Position numbers and translations under genes: made by a program | Notes under the pieces: model-generated | Told to the model about the DNA's origin: nothing | What the model saw: the letters and a program-made list of their open reading frames with translations, nothing else | Database searches by the model: none | Source: CAYMSF01 sp964542255 | GTDB taxonomy: Bacteria > Verrucomicrobiota > Lentisphaeria > Victivallales > Victivallaceae | Assembly: GCA_964542255.1 (NCBI GenBank) | Contig: CAZITV010000112.1 | Span: forward strand, 1-7,874 | Direction of reading: 5' to 3' | Length of the DNA stretch: 7,874 bases | Shown: positions 6,688-7,874 of the stretch, in pieces | Layout: each line of letters starts with the position of its first letter | Position numbering within the stretch: the first letter of the stretch is position 1

Positions 6688-7017
6688 TTAATCGATTTCT
6701 ACCGGCCAATACTGATATGCCGGAGTTTCGTAAGGGTGCGCGGCGCGCAGCGCCGCAAGTGCTGCTGGTAAATCTTTACCAGCACACAAAATTTCAACTT
6801 TATACTCTTCCACAGCCTCAATCTCATCCTGCCGTCCGATAAACGGATTACTGCCGGATAACGGCCGGAATTGACCAGTGCCTAAGGTCTGCCAGCAGCA
6901 GCAATCGTAATTGCCGATAGTCCCGGCACCGGCGGCAAAAACTGCATTTTTGACCACTTCAACGTGCGTTGCCGGAACATAAAATTCCAAGCGAAAATTT
7001 TTTGCATCAAAAGTCAT
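6688..7017 (-). CDS. Stand-alone YqfO/NIF3-insert domain protein
   Basis: 109 aa from the ATG at 7017. It matches the small PII/CutA-like domain that is inserted in many NIF3/YqfO proteins and also occurs alone at about 100 aa. Visible motifs are RLEFYVPATHVEVVKNAVF (9-27), GAGTIGNYDCCCWQ (30-43), GTGQFRPLSGSNPFIG (46-61), EYKVEILC (71-78) and HPYETPAY (94-101). The stand-alone proteins have no firmly established biochemical role. The ATG is chosen because family similarity begins right after it; a longer TTG start (7089) would add 24 residues with no family character. No good SD is seen, so translation may depend on the short ORF ending 37 bp upstream or on weak initiation. It precedes the M50 protease by 13 bp. 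Confidence 0.87.
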   Translation of the reverse strand: MTFDAKNFRLEFYVPATHVEVVKNAVFAAGAGTIGNYDCCCWQTLGTGQFRPLSGSNPFIGRQDEIEAVEEYKVEILCAGKDLPAALAALRAAHPYETPAYQYWPVEID

Positions 7018-7054
7018 GGTATGAATATCGTTTGGGTTATGCCGCAAGCGTTTA

Positions 7055-7186
7055 TCAAGCAAGCAAAAAGATAAACCAAATTCCGGCAATTACAAGAGCG
7101 CCGAATACAAAAATGGCTGAGATAACATCTCCGTGAGAGTAATGGCGGTTACTGCTGTTAAGGCTGCTCTGGAAGGTTGGCCTCAT
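7055..7186 (-). CDS. Possible 43-aa single-span membrane peptide
   Basis: A short open frame from ATG 7186 to TGA 7055-7057. Residues 1-20 are polar (MRPTFQSSLN, then SSNRHYSHGD) and residues 21-43 are wholly non-polar, including AIFVFGALVIAGIW and ending FLLA, as in a single transmembrane helix with the N-terminus on one side. It ends 37 bp upstream of the YqfO-like gene on the same strand and could lead the operon. Doubts: no clear SD precedes the ATG, and the codons for residues 15-20 are shared with the left 15-bp inverted-repeat arm (7129-7143). It may therefore be the 3' remnant of a longer gene cut by the repeat element, or a chance T-rich frame. I do not recognise a family. Confidence 0.35.
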   Translation of the reverse strand: MRPTFQSSLNSSNRHYSHGDVISAIFVFGALVIAGIWFIFLLA

Positions 7187-7456
7187 TGCTATCAAGCTAA
7201 GGATCGAATATCCAATATCCGTCCCGCATTCGCGGGATCCCGCTCAGCTGGATAATATCCAATATCCAAGGGGAACGCGGGAAGTAGGGAATGGGAAAAT
7301 ATCCAATGTCCAACACGGAATATCCAATATCCAAGTGTAACAGCCAAGCAGCCCGGCGGCGGCAGAGCACCGCCATCCACAGCAGCCAACCCTCTCAGAG
7401 AGATGGCGCTACACAAAACAGCCCGAACAGCCACAGCAGCTATTACTCTCACGGAG
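7129..7456. repeat. Segment bounded by perfect 15-bp inverted repeats (MITE-like)
   Basis: CTCCGTGAGAGTAAT at 7129-7143 is the exact reverse complement of 7442-7456. The 328-bp interval contains four AATATCC doublets and a small hairpin. No transposase gene lies inside, and no clear target-site duplication is seen at the borders. It could be a non-autonomous element or two repeat copies that happen to be in opposite orientation. Confidence 0.5.
7207..7332. repeat. Cluster of four AATATCC-doublet repeats
   Basis: The heptamer AATATCC occurs as tandem pairs at 7207-7220, 7254-7267, 7298-7311 (second unit AATGTCC) and 7319-7332, at start-to-start distances of 47, 44 and 21 bp. A perfect hairpin TCCCGC-ATTC-GCGGGA (7222-7237) lies just after the first pair. 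I associate this repeat type with intergenic regions of Lentisphaerota/Kiritimatiellota-like genomes, from general familiarity. Its function is unknown, and the minus-strand frame across it is not a believable protein. Confidence 0.75.
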
Positions 7457-7486
7457 GCGCGGAGGCACTGAGTAATACCTAAATCC

Positions 7487-7524
7487 AGCGGGGGATTTTA
7501 CCGCTGCGCGGCTCATACCCCGCT
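7487..7524. repeat. Nested GC-rich hairpin
   Basis: AGCGGGG (7487-7493) pairs with CCCCGCT (7518-7524), and the enclosed segment holds a smaller CCGC-TGC-GCGG hairpin (7501-7511). No T-run follows, so it is not an ordinary intrinsic terminator. It sits between the outer and middle left arms of the concentric palindrome and may be part of that element. Confidence 0.45.
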
Positions 7525-7651
7525 AGAGGGCAATACCGGTTTACCATGAAGGACATGAAGTTCATGAAGGGTAAAAACGAAAGCCATAAAAAAATACAGA
7601 TTAACCACGAAATATCACTAAAAATACAGTGAAGTAAAGATAAAAATACCG

Positions 7652-7688
7652 GTCGGCGGATTTTTGCTTCACATAAAAATTCGCCGAC
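7652..7688. terminator. Strong 14-bp hairpin, possible bidirectional terminator
   Basis: GTCGGCGGATTTTT (7652-7665) pairs with 7675-7688 over 14 positions including one G-T wobble, around a 9-nt loop (GCTTCACAT). It is followed on the plus strand by a T-rich run (TTATGTTTTAGTTTT) and on the minus strand by CGGTATTTTTA. The shape fits a terminator, but no gene end is near in the window. It is also the core of the concentric palindrome, so termination is only one reading. Confidence 0.45.
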
Positions 7689-7874
7689 TTATGTTTTAGT
7701 TTTCTTTCGTGTAATTTTGTGCCTTTCGTGGTAGAAAATGTTTTAGTTTTTACTGGTTTTAACCCTTCATGTTCTTCATGAACTTCATGGTGAAAAGGTT
7801 TTCGTTTTTCTTCTGTGTTCCTGTGGCTCAGTGAGAAAAATGTTCCAGCAGTCCGTTGCGCCGATAAAGAGAAA

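Larger units (their letters stand above)
7447..7836. repeat. Concentric multi-arm palindromic element
   Basis: Nested inverted arms share nearly one centre. Outer: TCTCACGGAGGCGCGGAGG at 7447-7465 continuing to 7472, pairing imperfectly with 7813-7836. Middle: 7543-7572 with 7762-7791, 26 of 30 matched, built from 9-bp units beginning ATGAAG. Inner: ACCACGAAA at 7604-7612 with 7724-7732. Core: the hairpin at 7652-7688. Midpoints are about 7642, 7667, 7668 and 7670. No gene is supported inside it. It looks like a non-coding repeat element or a bidirectional transcription barrier. Confidence 0.6.

Noticed and set aside
7018..7089. TTG-initiated extension of the YqfO-like gene
   Set aside because: It would add 24 residues without family similarity; the family's first strand begins just after the ATG at 7017.
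7207..7332. CRISPR array
   Set aside because: The repeat is only 14 bp, the spacing is irregular (47, 44, 21) and there are no unique equal-length spacers or cas genes.
7192..7452. 86-residue minus-strand frame across the AATATCC repeats
   Set aside because: The product is a readout of repeats (GYWIF/GHWIF-like), with no SD and no believable composition.
7840..7874. Start of a plus-strand gene at ATG 7840
   Set aside because: Only 11 codons are visible, and the ATG abuts the outer repeat arm with no clear SD.

Overview
The window (7,874 bp with one 100-N assembly gap) looks like a contig from an environmental or gut bacterium of the PVC group, most plausibly Lentisphaerota or Kiritimatiellota. 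That assignment is inference. It rests on the mix of a GntR/LacI-type sugar regulator, Gfo/Idh/MocA oxidoreductase, enolase-superfamily enzyme and SASA-type esterase, and on intergenic clusters of AATATCC, ATGAAGNNC and ACCACGAA-type repeats that I associate with those phyla. No rRNA, tRNA, transposase or CRISPR array is visible.

Region 1 (1-4850) is a small carbohydrate-catabolism locus. On the minus strand a Gfo/Idh/MocA oxidoreductase (2558-1392) is followed after 47 bp by an enolase-superfamily (muconate-lactonizing-like) enzyme (1344 to the window edge, 3' end missing). A GntR-family regulator with a LacI-type sensor domain (2678-3691) diverges from them. The 119-bp divergent region holds two near-consensus sigma70 promoters, one per direction, each with a palindrome lying largely between its -35 and -10 boxes. 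The regulator's promoter places the start site at or next to its ATG, so its mRNA is probably leaderless. Downstream, an exported SASA/sialate-O-acetylesterase-like esterase (3933-4850) has its own extended -10 promoter inside a perfect 15-bp palindrome. The simplest reading is that the esterase deacetylates a glycan outside the cytoplasm, the oxidoreductase and enolase-type enzyme process the released sugar or sugar acid, and the GntR protein senses an intermediate.

Region 2 (4904-7186, all minus strand) is a compact housekeeping-type operon. In transcription order it has a possible 43-aa single-span membrane peptide, a stand-alone YqfO/NIF3-insert domain protein, a site-2-protease-family (M50) membrane protease and exodeoxyribonuclease VII large subunit (xseA). 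The assembly gap falls in the catalytic core of xseA. No xseB is adjacent. xseA and the esterase converge over 53 bp.

Region 3 (7129-7874) has no supported gene apart from the 5' end of the small peptide ORF. It holds two repeat structures: a segment bounded by perfect 15-bp inverted repeats that carries four copies of an AATATCC doublet, and a concentric multi-arm palindrome of about 390 bp centred on a 14-bp hairpin. Both look like non-coding mobile or structural repeats.
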